Shown: positions 23,393 through 35,166, counted from the stretch's first letter. The stretch is 64,000 bases of DNA from Urophycis tenuis (GCA_036785325.1 JAXIVH010000010.1:7283538-7347537), one strand, 5' to 3'. The notes: generated by a model not told the origin, from the letters alone. Program-made: numbers and translations.

Positions 23393-25865
23393 CTGCAGGA
23401 AACATCGCGCACGGTGACATGTGGTCAGCGGGTTGTAGCGGGGGGGGGGGGGGAGGAATCGAACACAGAGAATGCAAGAACACAGAACACCACGCGGCGC
23501 TGGCGAGGAAGCGGAGGTTAGAGCAGCGAGCGCGTGACTCCGCCTCTGCCTTGTGAAAAACGCACGCCTACAAGAGCCAACCGTTAGGAATACATCGGTC
23601 TTGCGGATCTGCCAAGCGCTACACATACATCTGCTGGAGGAAAACAAGTCATTATTAGTCTTAGTTCAGAATTACCTTACACAGTATATATTACCTGCAT
23701 AAACCTGTGTGTGTATATATACAGTACAGTATATATACACTACAGTATATGAGGACTGTGGTAATGATCGCATTCCTGTAAAAAGTGCAACGTTCATGTA
23801 TTTCTGTATTCGATTTCCAAACTTAAGAAACCTGGGGACGATTGTGCAGATAAAGAAACAGAGAGGATTAAGAAACCACGGCTACATTTCATTTAAGCCC
23901 AGGCAGGAGTCAACTGCTGTATTGGCGCTAAGGAAGTAAGCTGTAGCACATGCCATGAAGATATGGAAGAAGCCGCGTTGCATCCTTACGGTGTAATGTC
24001 TGATAAGCTCTGTAGTCAGCTTATCCAAGCTTAGTCTTAGGTGGGGTTCTGTACTCGCGCCACACTGAGAAGTTGAGATTCTCCTCTTTTTTGTCTTCCA
24101 AACAAGTGCAGCTAATGGCCGACGTCTCAAAAATATGCACGTCAAAACAACTCGGTTTCTGCTGAAATGAGTGGTAAGCGATATGTGTGTGTATATATGT
24201 ATATATATATTTATGTTTTTCAAGGCACTGGGCTGGCATGCATGTGATATACTGGGAGGAAATGCAAGTATTTACCTTGTGATGACAATCATGAGCTTTG
24301 AAAATGTTTGACCTTTCATGCGTTTATCTAAAGAATTATCATGACAATTGGAATACCTCGACCCTGGGAGGATTTCGTTTTTTTTTTGTCCGCGTTGATG
24401 AAATACCCATTTACTCCCAGTATAAGGTCAAACATTTATGATTTCTTGACAGACATATCAATCATTTCACCTAATCTCGGGTCCTTGGAGCCAATGAATA
24501 AACCACATTATTGAGATCCGTTAACCTCATGAAATAGGAGATGGGGAGCATTTGCATAGAAATTGATTCCATCCCTTAGAATGTTGAATGATGACCACAC
24601 ATCCCACTTTAACCATAGCGCCGCGACGGCCGGTTAAAAATAACACACAAACTAGAACGGGGGCTTCCTTTTTGAAATTGAGTTTTCATTTTTATTAAAA
24701 TGTTTGCATGCACGGCGGCGGCGGCGGCGGCGGTGGGGGGGCGAGGGCGGGGTCCATAACACCCGGCGCGCTGTCGATTACCGCGGGAACCTTGTCGATG
24801 CGCGACCGACCTCCAGGCGTTGTCGGTTATCCCCCCCGTATCTGCCAGTCCACCGTCCTCCACCGATTGGCTGCCGGCCGCCTCCGCGCCGCTGACGCCA
24901 CCCCCTCCCCCCGCCTCCCCCACACCGCCACCCTCACGTCCCAAAACCCCGCGACTCCGTAAGACCCCGTCAACCCCTTCAGCTCGCGACTCCGCCCGAC
25001 GTTAGCGCTCGGGCGGGTTCCCGCATTGTTAGCATGTTACAGGACGATGAGCTTCGACGGGGATTCAAATCGTCCGCGGTTAGCCCCCAGCACTGTTAGC
25101 GCGCTGACAGCCCGCGCCACATGGAGCGGGTCATGTTTTTCTTTTTTTTTCCTCCTTTACTTCACATAACGTGGCAGGGCTTGATCCCCCCCCCCCCCCT
25201 CGCCCACCCAGTGGCCCCTTCCCGCCGCAAAGGTAGCGCGAGACATGGGAACTTTGTGGCGCGCTCCTGAACATCAAGGTGCCTTAAAGCCCCCGCCGGA
25301 AGAGGATGAAACGCTGAGTGTCACCGCCGCCGTAGCCGCCGCCGCCGCGCCCGCACTTAGCCCCCCGCTGGGGCCTCGCTCCGCTCGTGTCAAGCCGCTC
25401 CTTCAACTTAGGGATCTCCTCCGGGGAGGACGACATCTTAAAGCCCCCCGAGCCGCTCTGCTCACCGGGGAGCGCCTGGCTGGCACCGCGCGAGACACCG
25501 CTGCTCCGCGGCAGGCCCTGCCTGCCAGGCGCTGTTGAGCCAGCGTTTGAAAAGGGGGGGAGAGACGCTACGAGACACGAGAGAGCAGGAGGAACAGTGG
25601 TGAACACCGTGTGCCCCCCCCGCTCCCCTGCCCTCCCCCCTTTCTCCTGTGACGAACACACACACACACGCACACACATGGACATATGCGCTCACATACA
25701 GACACATACACGCTCACACGCAGACACACACACACAAGCACATGCACATACCCACACACATACACACACACACGTGCACACACACACACACACACACGCA
25801 CATGCCCACACACACACACCTACACACACCCACACCTACACACACCCACACCTACACACACAGAC

Positions 25866-25929
<64 letters not shown>

Positions 25930-25956
25930 CCCGGAGCCCATTAAGTGGTGACTTAC
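23393..25956 (-). other. lrp1b: Large intron with GC-rich block and CA array
   Basis: The left third (23640-24600) is AT-rich. Positions 24705-25560 are strongly CpG-rich with (GGC)n and GCC runs, a possible intragenic CpG island. A compound CA array follows at 25656-25927. No exon was recognised. Confidence 0.6.
25656..25927. repeat. Compound (CA)n array
   Basis: About 270 bp of CA-based repeat with many variants, ending about 30 nt from the exon at 25957. On the transcript strand it is a (TG)n tract just downstream of that exon's donor. Confidence 0.95.
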
Positions 25957-26061
25957 TGACAGAAGGGTAGGTTGGTGTCGGGGTCCAGGTGACAGGTACC
26001 CCCGTTGTAGCAGTAGCCATCACACAGCTGACAGCTCGCTGCTATCCTGCCGTTTGTGCAA
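25957..26061 (-). CDS. lrp1b: lrp1b exon: EGF repeats (CTNGRIA...CDGYCYNGGTC)
   Basis: 105 nt. It completes the preceding EGF repeat (CTNGRIAASC) and gives the first four cysteines of the next (CDGYCYNGGTC, LPFC). The CTNG and CQLCDGYCYNGGTC strings are diagnostic for LRP1B among LRP family members as I recall them. The acceptor is TCCTTGCAG and the donor TGTCA|GTAAGT. Confidence 0.95.
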
Positions 26062-26919
26062 CTGCAAGGAACACACACACACACACGCACACACAGCGTG
26101 ATCGTACTCGTGCGCATACAGTCTAAAGCTATGTTTAGCGGGGGCGGCTGTCTCATGTCACAAATGCGCTCGTTTAGCAAACGAGGATGTTTAAACGCCT
26201 TCATTAGTAGATTTTGTTAAAAAAAAAAAGAAAAAAAAAAGTGACTTTTGATTCTTTAAGCAGCACTCATTTTAAGTGCGCGTCAAAAGACCACGCGCCG
26301 AAATAATTGCTGAGGATTTGTGGCCCGCGGGCTCGGGTGGCGCTCAGAGGGAACACCGTGGCAGTTATTCACAACTCACAGGGAAAAGTAGCCGGCCTCA
26401 TTATTATGTTTTAACGTTTGAATCATGAGAACATTCAGAGGGAAAAGCAGGCAAACAAACAAATAACCCCAGGGTTGTATTTTTTTTTTATGCCAGAAGA
26501 TTTGAGAAATCCGCTCGCCAATTATTCAGTCATTACCACGCCACTGTACATTAATAGATTATATGCATTGTAACGTCTTCATCATCATCAGTGAGGATAA
26601 TGAATGGCTCGCAGCTACTTGCATTTTTGACACGAAAAAAAAAAAATCTAACAGTGATTTAATAGATTTTACAAAGGATTTTATTGCTTCCGTTTGCCAA
26701 AACAGTCAAATTAGACGAGCTACATTCGACCCATAACAGACCCATAAACAAACGGCCTGTCTTTCATAGCGCGCTTGGTCTGCTAATCAGAAATAACAGA
26801 CCGCTTTAAAATGCCGCCACCGACCAATCAGAATCAAGCAAATCGTCTATTCCCTTCACCGCCGCGCAAACCAGCGGTGGCGGTTCGGCCAGAGCGGGGG
26901 GGGGGGGGGGCATACTCAC
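26062..26919 (-). other. lrp1b: Intron, AT-rich with homopolymers
   Basis: Contains a short (CA)n next to the acceptor, A-runs near 26219-26240, and a poly-G run at 26897-26910 that lies 9 nt from the donor of the next exon. Otherwise nothing is recognised. Confidence 0.65.
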
Positions 26920-27094
26920 TTGCAGACCACTTCCCCCGTGTCTTCGTTGATGAGACAGGGCGCCCCGTGGCACCGCAGACACTTGTCTACCTCGCACTTG
27001 TTGCCCTCGAACCTGGCGGGACACACGCACTCCACGTAGCCGCTGCTCGACAGCGTGCACGCCTTGGAGTTCACGCAGTAGTGGTGGCAGATGT
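26920..27094 (-). CDS. lrp1b: lrp1b exon: two EGF repeats (CHHYC, KCLRCHGAPC)
   Basis: 175 nt encoding one complete EGF repeat (ICHHYCVNSKAC...CVCPARFEGNKC) and the start of the next (KCLRCHGAPCLIN...VVC). CHHYCVNS and VDKCxRCHG are LRP1B-type strings. The acceptor is CCCTCCCACAG and the donor TGCAA|GTGAGT. On the genomic + strand a long CA array starts about 25 nt upstream of the acceptor. Confidence 0.95.
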
Positions 27095-27116
27095 CTGTGG
27101 GAGGGCGAGCGCACCC

Positions 27117-27164
27117 AAACACACGCAAAACGCACACGCGCACACACACACACACAAACGCACG

Positions 27165-27196
<32 letters not shown>

Positions 27197-27214
27197 AACG
27201 CACACACACACACA

Positions 27215-27256
<42 letters not shown>

Positions 27257-27258
27257 CG
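27117..27258. repeat. Compound (CA)n array
   Basis: About 140 bp, a (TG)n tract on the transcript strand just upstream of the acceptor of the exon at 26920-27094. Confidence 0.95.
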
Positions 27259-27749
27259 CCCGTAAATACACATGCGGCTGGTGCCGAGCGGGAGGGGAGA
27301 TGCAACAGACTGCTCGGTATAATGAGGCACTGGGAGCAGAGTTGAGGCTGTGTTGTGATAGGAATTTTACAGGGCTTTAATGGGACTTAATTATCCGAAT
27401 CAAATGACATCTCGGCCACAGATGAAAACATATCTCCCCTTGGGCCGGCGGTAGCCCAGGACTACCGACGACGTTGGGGGAGACGAACCGCTTCTCCCGC
27501 GGCCCCGTTGTACAAGGAAAAAAACGCATTGGAACGAAAAAGAAGAAATATATGGAAAACACAACATTCATTCGCCGCGCGCAGAAACACCGCACGGTGC
27601 CTTGACCAATGAATGGTTTTCTTTCCTTTAATCTAAAACAAGAGAGAGGGGGATTGAGCGAGAGTAAACACGGTCTTTGTGCAGAGAAACTGCCAAAGGG
27701 CGTTGGATTTTTCCATTTCTGCGACTTAGCTTCTTAAACAAGTAGCAGG

Positions 27750-28120
27750 CCAGAATTCCAACACAGTCTTCCAACATCAGGCCGGAATTCCAACACAGTA
27801 TTCCAACATCAGGCTGGAATTCCAACACAGTATTCCAACATCAGGCTGGAATTCCAACACAGTATTCCAACATGAGGCCGGAATTCCAACACAGTATTCC
27901 AACATCAGGCTGGAATTCCAACACGGTATTCCAACATCAGGCCACAATTTCAACCCAGTATTCCAACATCAGGCCGCAATTTCAACCCAGTATTCCAACA
28001 TCAGGCCAGAATTCTAACACAGTATTCCAACATCAGGCCACAATTTCAACCCAGTATTCCAACATCAGGCCGGAATTCCAACACGGTTTTCCAACATCAA
28101 GCCAGAATTCCAACACAGTA
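27750..28120. repeat. 32-bp minisatellite
   Basis: About 11-12 tandem copies of a 32-bp unit containing GAATTCCAACACAGTATTCC followed by AACATCAGGC. Units differ by a few substitutions (GGAATTCC versus CAATTTCA). It lies in the intron between two EGF exons and ends about 80 nt from the exon at 28200. Confidence 0.95.
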
Positions 28121-28199
28121 TAGCAACTTTCCATAGTTAACGCGGCACACACCGTATAGCACTCTTCTCGGTGGAGGCGGCGGACTCGGGTAAACTCAC

Positions 28200-28361
28200 G
28201 GTAAAGACATCTATCTCCGGTGTATTCGGCCATGCACCGGCACACTGGCTGGTTACCCTGGCTCACGTCGCAGGTGCCCCCGTTCAAACAGTAATTGTCG
28301 CACACCCTCCTCTCGCAGAACGGACCCGAGAACCCGTTTGGGCAGCGGCACGTCGGCTTAC
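28200..28361 (-). CDS. lrp1b: lrp1b exon: EGF repeats (CRCPNGFSGPFC, CDNYCLNGGTC)
   Basis: 162 nt. It completes one EGF repeat (TCRCPNGFSGPFC) and encodes a full one (VCDNYCLNGGTC...CRCMAEYTGDRC). The donor is TTACC|GTGAGT. The acceptor is CTCTCTCCAG, whose pyrimidine tract is the (GA)n microsatellite at 28363-28459 read as (CT)n. Confidence 0.95.
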
Positions 28362-28362
28362 C

Positions 28363-28396
<34 letters not shown>

Positions 28397-28397
28397 A

Positions 28398-28443
<46 letters not shown>

Positions 28444-28459
28444 CAAGAGAGAGTAAGAG
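28363..28459. repeat. (GA)n microsatellite serving as a polypyrimidine tract
   Basis: About 97 bp of GA with CA/TA interruptions, directly abutting the acceptor of the exon at 28200-28361, followed by a poly-G run to 28479. On the transcript it reads as (CT)n. Confidence 0.9.
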
Positions 28460-28479
28460 AGGGGGGGGGGGGGGGGGGG

Positions 28480-31183
28480 CAGTGAGTCAGTCCATTTGCA
28501 GGGTCAAGGACCTTAATTCTCCTAGCAGCCGTGTTGCTTGCCTGGGTTGGCAAACCTTCTTGCGTCTTATGGGGGGAAACCACAGAGAGGTTTAGGCTAT
28601 TAACGTGACCATGGTTCCCTGAGAGAGTGATCTGATCTAGGTGATCTGCCGACCACATCCCATAATTCGCAGTTCCTGCAATCGGGATTGTTCTTCAAAG
28701 TTTTCCTGAAATATTCAGTGATTGAGTAGCACAGGGGTTTTTCATCCATCAATATGTGTGCTTAGGTTTGTGTTGATTTGTTAAAAGTCTGTTGAAGGGG
28801 GTACAGGTTAAACCTATGTTAACACGCAATGCACTGCGAAAGTCCTGTTAAGAGCCCCAGGAATAGGAACGGAACAAAATCTAAAGCTGCCTCATATTTA
28901 AAGGTTCATACGGGGACATCTCTTATCCTAAAGACACAACAATCAGGGAGCAACTGTTTGAATCGGCACAGTGGGAATAGGACGGTGTCTTTCAGCTCCT
29001 GGCCGAGTAAATCCTTGTGCCTTAAAGGCACTCCAGAGGATTGCTGAAAGCCAGATAAGCAGCAAACGGTGGACCTCTGGTGCCCATGATCTAAAGCAGG
29101 TCCTGCTTTCTGAACAGGGCCTTAACCTTGAGTTACAAGCACGATTAAACAAGCCCCATGTGTTCCCTGGCGGTCCCTCGAGCCACCGCAGCAAAGGTTG
29201 ATGAGGCTTTTTAAATGAGGCGGACAACAACAACCAAAAAAAACCCATGCATTTTGCTTTTCTTTTTGGCATTTCAATTGACCCCTCAAGGCCGGTTTTG
29301 AGGGATTATTTCAGACAGTGTTTTCTGGTGGTAGGCCGGCATCACGAGGGGGAACAATTCCCGAAGTGTGCTGATGGTTCTGCACTAGGTCAAACTAGGC
29401 GAGTAGAATCTTGCTTGCTGTTCTGTTTCCCATGGCAATGGACAACATGGCTACCGGCACGCACAAGGTTATATATACAGTATATATATATTCTATTTTT
29501 CACAAAATCAATCAAAAGTGTGTGTGTGTAAAGGCTGCCAATATAACACGCTACAAAAACCTTGCAAACAGCCTTAACGCTTCCACATTTCCCAGTCAAA
29601 CACAGGCAAAGTAAACCAATGTCCAGCATGAGTTTGACTTGCAAGGTCGCTGGCAGTTTGTTCTGATTGGCAAAAGCCATTCCCTCGACCGGAGCTTGAC
29701 TTGAATCAGCCCCCATCCTCCTCTGGTGGTTATTTACACCCGTGTGCTCTCGCCCAGGAGACGTGTGCTTGATGCGGCGAGGCCTCTCCCTTTATGAAAA
29801 ACCGGTCAATCGCAAAGCATGAATGAACCGCGGCGGTCCGCCGGCAGCGGAGACAGACATTCCCTAATCTCACCGGCTGTGCGTTCTGCTGCGTGTCGCC
29901 TCCTCCACGCATAACTAGACACACACTTCATCCCGCAGTGTTTGGGGTCGACATTGGGAAATGCGACGGGGGTGCTGCTCAGCGACAACGCAAAGAACCA
30001 TCTGAAGGGCGTTATTGCGTTTTGATATTATATTTGATATTATTGCGTTTGAATATTATGGTGTTACATTGCGCTATAGGCCGCCACTCAGAGATCTTAC
30101 AAGAATTGTGGGGAGAAATATTTTTGTTTGCGCTGTGCAGAAAATGAAAAGAGAAATCAAATGTAGGACCGTTGGTGTGAGTGGAGACTACTTCAAGGGA
30201 TAAACATTTCATCCTCACTCTCCAAATTACATTTCAAAGCCAATGCAAGTTTCCCTGCCGCGGCCCCAACAAACACAAAAAAAAACCCACACACAGGCCC
30301 TTCTAGGTTTTCAGTGTCTGGGTTCAACCCAAACACTGAGCGAGCACAAAATGTATGTGGACACCTCAGCATTTCAATTAGTGTTCAAAAACCTACAGCA
30401 GTCCAAATATTTGTCCAAGGATAATTGCAGTGGTGAAGGCACACATTTTATCATTGTAAACGAACTGAAGAGATGTTTTGGATAATTACTATCTTAAGCA
30501 CTTTGGTGGCAGAGAGAAAAACACCCCGGTAGAATCTCATTCTAAACCCAATGAAGATATCGAGTGAGATATTAGCAATGTAACATCTTAATGGTGCACT
30601 TTATATTCCATTTTGGTTTTTTTGTTTCCCTTCAGATGAGCGCCGTTGTCAGGCCATAACTTTTACAGAGTAAAACACCCAAAGAGGATGTGTGTTGAGT
30701 ACATTCTGACGTTGCATTGCACTGCGTCGTTTTATTTTTAATATGTTTTCTAATGACAGGACTTTCCAAATTCTTAATTACAGTTATTTGTAATTGTTTT
30801 TTTTTTTTTTTTACAATTTCAGTTATTTGGTAACCGATTTCTGCTGCCAAAAGCAGCAAAAATCTGCTGTTGCCCCAGGCTGCTCACAACACAAAGTAGC
30901 ACATCATTAGCTACCCCCCACACTACTGCTGCACACTAACAGAGCACCAGTCAAGTAACACAAACCCGCCAAATACCCGCAAACTCAACATTTTGCAACT
31001 GTCAAGAAAAATCCTAGCCGACGCCTAGACCCTTCCCCGGGCTGCAAACGACTGGAATTCAAATTTCTGGAAGGAAAAAAAAACTAAATGGGGACACTTC
31101 TGGTGTGGAAATAATGCTCTGCGTGTTTGCTTACTCTCCCTCCCCACACACTACTTAACATCACATTAGTGTGGTTGCCTTAC
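28480..31183 (-). other. lrp1b: Large intron, no repeat of note
   Basis: About 2.7 kb of largely unique AT-rich sequence with a TATACAGTATATATA-type stretch near 29470 and a T-run near 30799. No exon was recognised. Confidence 0.6.
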
Positions 31184-31348
31184 CCAGTGGGGAGCCCATG
31201 CAGGTGCCTCCGTTTAGGCAGTAGTCTGTGCAATGGTTAACCTCGCAGCGCTCCCCGGAGAACTCGGGCCAGCAGTAGCACCGCCAGTCTCCCTTCTCGT
31301 TGGCCAGGCAACGCCCTCCGTTCTCGCACGGCGGCCGGCACAGCTCCC
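31184..31348 (-). CDS. lrp1b: lrp1b exon: EGF repeats (CRPPCENGGRC, CTDYCLNGGTC)
   Basis: 165 nt encoding a full EGF repeat (LCRPPCENGGRC...WRCYCWPEFSGERC) and the first three cysteines of the next (HCTDYCLNGGTCMGSP). CxWPxxSGERCEVNHC is an LRP1B-type string. The acceptor is TTGTTCCAG and the donor CACTGG|GTAAGG. Confidence 0.95.
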
Positions 31349-31907
31349 CTGGAACAACAAAACAAAATGGCCGCCCTCGCGATTAACCGTCGCGACCGGC
31401 AATTGTTATTTGACTATTAGTTACCAAAATCACCATTTTGTCATTGCGCTCTCTCTGTGGAATTGCAATTCAGCCCGATCGCTTTGCATATTCTCGTTTA
31501 CATTTCAGCGTAACACGGCCGTTTCTAGCAGTGCAGTAAAAGATAAACCATTCATCATCAAGCACATTCCATTTAACGCCCCTTTGTGCAAGAAAACCAC
31601 AACTGAATAATTCATTTTGATTCTTCATCACACGTAGACCGCCTGACGCATTCAAAACATTTCCAGAAACGTGTCACGCATGCGATTAATATTTGAAGTA
31701 CATCTGAAGCCGGTGTTTACATGCATGTTTACATGTATATTTTTTCGTCGCGCTTCCTTCCGCGCGGGTTAAACGGCGCGGCGAAGGTAAACGGCCGCCA
31801 TGACGACAGCGTCAGCGCGTGCGCCGCACCCTCCGGGGCGAACCTCACTCCAACCGCCACGGGGGACGGGGCAGCGCGCGGGGGAGGGGGGGGGGGAGGG
31901 ACCCTAC
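31349..31907 (-). other. lrp1b: Intron, 559 bp
   Basis: Unique sequence with a G-run at 31882-31898 close to the donor of the exon at 31908. No other feature. Confidence 0.7.
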
Positions 31908-32033
31908 CTGACATGTTGACATCACCGCAGGTGCCGTTGACCAGCACCTTCCCCTCCGGGCAGGTGCACTTGGCTCCCGACGGGTTCAGCAGACACATGA
32001 AGTCGCAGCTCATTCGCAGACACGGATTGGTGG
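31908..32033 (-). CDS. lrp1b: lrp1b exon: EGF repeat closing the last propeller
   Basis: 126 nt encoding TNPCLRMSCDFMCLLNPSG followed by KCTCPEGKVLVNGTC. This is the short EGF repeat that packs against the YWTD propeller in this family (NPCxxxxCxxxCLLNPSG pattern). The acceptor is TTCGCCGCAG and the donor GTCAG|GTAGGG. Phases match the propeller exon at 33161-33334. Confidence 0.95.
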
Positions 32034-33160
32034 CTGCGGCGAAGGAGGACAACAACAACGACAACGAAAAAAAAAAAAGAAAGTACCACAGATAAAAAAA
32101 AAAGCAAATCACAAGGCAAAAAGTAAGGCTTGAGAGACCTCTGCGACCCACTGAAAGGAAGGCAATCCCACGGAGATATAATGCAGCTCGGGCGCAGGGG
32201 GGGGAAGGTTGCGAGATGCAAGCTGTTTATTTTCGCGGCAATAATTTCGCGTTTCAGGCGGTTCTCACCGAAGAGTCTTTTTTTTTGGGGGGGGGAGGGG
32301 GGGGAAGCATCTCCAAGGCTAAGGTATGGTGTGATTCACTCACGCAATACGTTCCCCCGGCAGAATCATTATCAACGTTTGGCGGGAGTGACCTATATAT
32401 CCCGTAGGCTGCGCTTCACCGCACGCGTCACAAATCAAAAAGAAAAAGGAAAAATAATAAATAAAACACCACGACCGAAACGCCTGTGTGAGGGAGTATT
32501 TCTGAGCACATTAAAATCACTCTCTCTTGCTCTCTCTCTCTCTTTCCTCCTCTCGTGCGCAAACTTGTGTCCACAGCCCCGCAGACCGCCCGCCTCGCCT
32601 AATGAGTCACTGGAGAACGGCCCAGCTGCCCTTCAGATAAGAAAGCAGGGGAAAAAAAAAAGGGGGCCAAGAGCCATCTTTTCTTATCCAGCAGCACCAT
32701 TAAGACCACTGATGTAACAAATAACTGGGACAGATGTGTGCTGCATTGCACGGCAGCAGCCAGCAAGGAGGGATCGATCGCCTCTCCTGGGGTGGGGGTG
32801 GGGGTGTGTGTGTGTGTGTGTGAGGGAGGGGGGCCTTGATGACTTTATGTTGCGCACGTGAGGAGAAGATAACAGATCGTCTTGCCCAGAGGATTTCATT
32901 TTCACCTTGAATTGGATTAACCTGTGGCATCTCTCTATTGACAGTATTCACAGCGCGCGCTGTGGGGGGGGTGGGGGGGTGCGATGGTGTGGTGGGCGGG
33001 TGGGTGGGGGTGCGGCTGAATACATTACATGGGCGGTGCGCAACGCCCGCGTGTCACCGCGTATCAGCCGACCCGAGGCGGAGACGGGGGCAGGGGGGGC
33101 GGGTGTGTGGGCGGCTGTGGGGTGTGTGTGTGGGTGGGCGGGTGTGTGCGGGGCGCGTAC
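32034..33160 (-). other. lrp1b: Intron; its distal part is repeated beyond the gap
   Basis: Positions 32738-33160 recur almost identically at 34001-34420. Contains (GT)n at 32804-32821 and GGGT-rich sequence at 32961-33150. Confidence 0.7.
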
Positions 33161-33334
33161 CGTCCTGCTGTTTGTAGCGGTGGGAGACCAGCACGTTGGT
33201 GGGCTTCTCCAGCCCGAGGTGGAGCGGCTCCACCGGCTGCCGGCCGAACTTGTGCACCCTGAAGGTGTCGTGCTTCAGCCCCGTGCCGTAGATGTAGTCC
33301 TCGAAGATATCGATCCGGTAGGGCTGGGAGACTC
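33161..33334 (-). CDS. lrp1b: lrp1b exon: last YWTD blade (copy 1, intact)
   Basis: 174 nt encoding GVSQPYRIDIFEDYIYG and then FRVHKFGRQPVEPLHLG...VLVSHRYKQQD. This is the final blade of the last propeller; IDIFEDYIYG is the family signature. The acceptor is CCCCCGGTAG and the donor GGACG|GTACGC. Phases fit the exon at 35277-35395 upstream and the EGF exon at 31908-32033 downstream. An altered second copy lies at 34421-34595. Confidence 0.93.
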
Positions 33335-33623
33335 CTACCGGGGGGGCCGAGGAGGAGACAGAACAGAACGCCATGAATGCCATGAGGAAACACAAGGGGG
33401 GGGGGGGGGGGCGCGCATCTGGGTATTTCCTGCGTTGAGTGTGCCGTGGGTTTGTGTTTTGACAGAACAAAATGGATAAAAACATTACGGCTGATCGCAG
33501 CCCCAGTGCGTGGATAGTCGGACACAAATTATTGATCCGGTAATAAAAGGGACAGATTCAGGGACATTAACGGTACGCGTCAATAGGCATGTGGTTAACA
33601 GTTGGATAGGAGAGACAGGAGAC

Positions 33624-33626
<3 letters not shown>

Positions 33627-33711
<85 letters not shown>
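33627..33711. repeat. (GA)n microsatellite
   Basis: About 85 bp of pure GA, followed by ACATACAGATGGAG units up to the gap. Confidence 0.95.
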
Positions 33712-33715
<4 letters not shown>

Positions 33716-33800
33716 CAGATGGAGCGAGGGAGAGAGAGACAGACATACAGATGGAGAGCGGGAGAGAGAAACAGACATACAGATGGAGAGGGAGAGGTAG

Positions 33801-34000
33801 NNNNNNNNNNNNNNNNNNNNNNNNNNNNNNNNNNNNNNNNNNNNNNNNNNNNNNNNNNNNNNNNNNNNNNNNNNNNNNNNNNNNNNNNNNNNNNNNNNNN
33901 NNNNNNNNNNNNNNNNNNNNNNNNNNNNNNNNNNNNNNNNNNNNNNNNNNNNNNNNNNNNNNNNNNNNNNNNNNNNNNNNNNNNNNNNNNNNNNNNNNNN
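33801..34000. other. Assembly gap, 200 N
   Basis: Exactly 200 unknown bases between the two copies of the duplicated segment. The round number suggests an arbitrary gap size. Confidence 1.
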
Positions 34001-34885
34001 GTGCTGCATTGCACGGCAGCAGCCAGCAAGGAGGGATCGATCGCCTCTCTGGGGTGGGGGTGGGGGTGTGTGTGTGTGTGTGTGAGGAGGGGGGCCTTGA
34101 TGACTTTATGTTGCGCACGTGAGGAGAAGATAACAGATCGTCTTGCCCAGAGGATTTCATTTTCACCTTGAATTGGATTAACCTGTGGATCTCTCTATTG
34201 ACAGTATTCACAGCGCGCGCTGTGGGGGGGGGTGGGGGGGTGCGATGGTGTGGTGGGCGGGTGGGTGGGGGTGCGGCTGAATACATTACATGGGCGGTGC
34301 GCAACGCCCGCGTGTCACCGCGTATCAGCCGACCCGAGGCGGAGACGGGGGCAAGGGGGGGCGGGTGTGTGGGCGGCTGTGGGGTGTGTGTGTTGGTGGG
34401 CGGGTGTGCGGGGCGCGTACCGTCCTGCTGTTTGTTAGCGGTGGGAGACCAGCACGTTGGTGGGCTTCTCCAGCCCGAGGTGAAGCTGCTCCACCGGCTG
34501 CCGGCCAAACTTGTGCACCCTGAAGGTGTCGTGCTTCAGCCCCGTGCCGTAGATGTAGTCCTCGAAGATATCGATCCGGTAGGGCTGGGAGACTCCTACC
34601 GGGGGGGCCGAGGAGGAGACAGAACAGAACGCCATGAATGCCATGATGAAACACAAGGGGGGGGGGGGGGGGGCGCGCATCTGGGTATTTCCTGCGTTGA
34701 GTGTGCCGTGGGTTTGTGTTTTGACAGAACAAAATGGATAAAAACATTACGGCTGATCGCAGCCCCAGTGCGTGGATAGTCGGACACAAATTATTGATCC
34801 GGTAATAAAAGGGACAGATTCAGGGACATTAACGGTACGCGTCAATAGGCATGTGGTTAACAGTTGGATAGGAGAGACAGGAGAC

Positions 34886-34927
<42 letters not shown>

Positions 34928-35036
34928 CAGATGGAGAGAAAGAGAGAGAGACATACAGATGGAGCGAGGGAGAGAGAGACAGACATACAGATGGAGAGAG
35001 GGAGAGAGAAACAGACATACAGATGGAGAGGGAGAG
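34001..35036. repeat. Duplicated segment, copy 2 (right of gap)
   Basis: Second copy of 32738-33800, beginning at the first base after the gap. It carries a shorter GA tract and several one-base indels relative to copy 1, including one inside the exon. Confidence 0.9.
34421..34595 (-). pseudogene. lrp1b: Second copy of the last-propeller exon with frameshift
   Basis: This is 175 nt against 174 nt in the intact copy. One extra T in the GTTTGTTAGC stretch turns the HRYKQQ reading into HR followed by a stop. It also has a Gln where copy 1 has a Pro (PVEQ versus PVEP). Splice sites are the same. It is most likely a haplotype or sequencing-error duplicate of 33161-33334 rather than a real second exon. 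Confidence 0.8.
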
Positions 35037-35037
35037 T

Positions 35038-35164
<127 letters not shown>

Positions 35165-35166
35165 CA

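Larger units (their letters stand above)
32738..33800. repeat. Duplicated segment, copy 1 (left of gap)
   Basis: This 1.06-kb stretch is nearly identical to 34001-35036. It includes part of an intron, one lrp1b exon (33161-33334) and a GA microsatellite. Differences are mostly single-base indels and (GA)n length. Copy 1 stops at an N-gap. The pattern is typical of two haplotypes or read ends placed side by side. Confidence 0.9.

Noticed and set aside
25387..25944. 185-codon plus-strand frame ending in a His/Thr repeat
   Set aside because: Half of it is a (CA)n microsatellite read as protein. The other half lies in GC-rich intronic DNA without recognisable domain.
34421..34595. A genuine second, tandem copy of the last propeller-blade exon
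   Set aside because: It abuts an N-gap, matches copy 1 through introns and repeats, and has a one-base frameshift. A misassembled allele is more likely.
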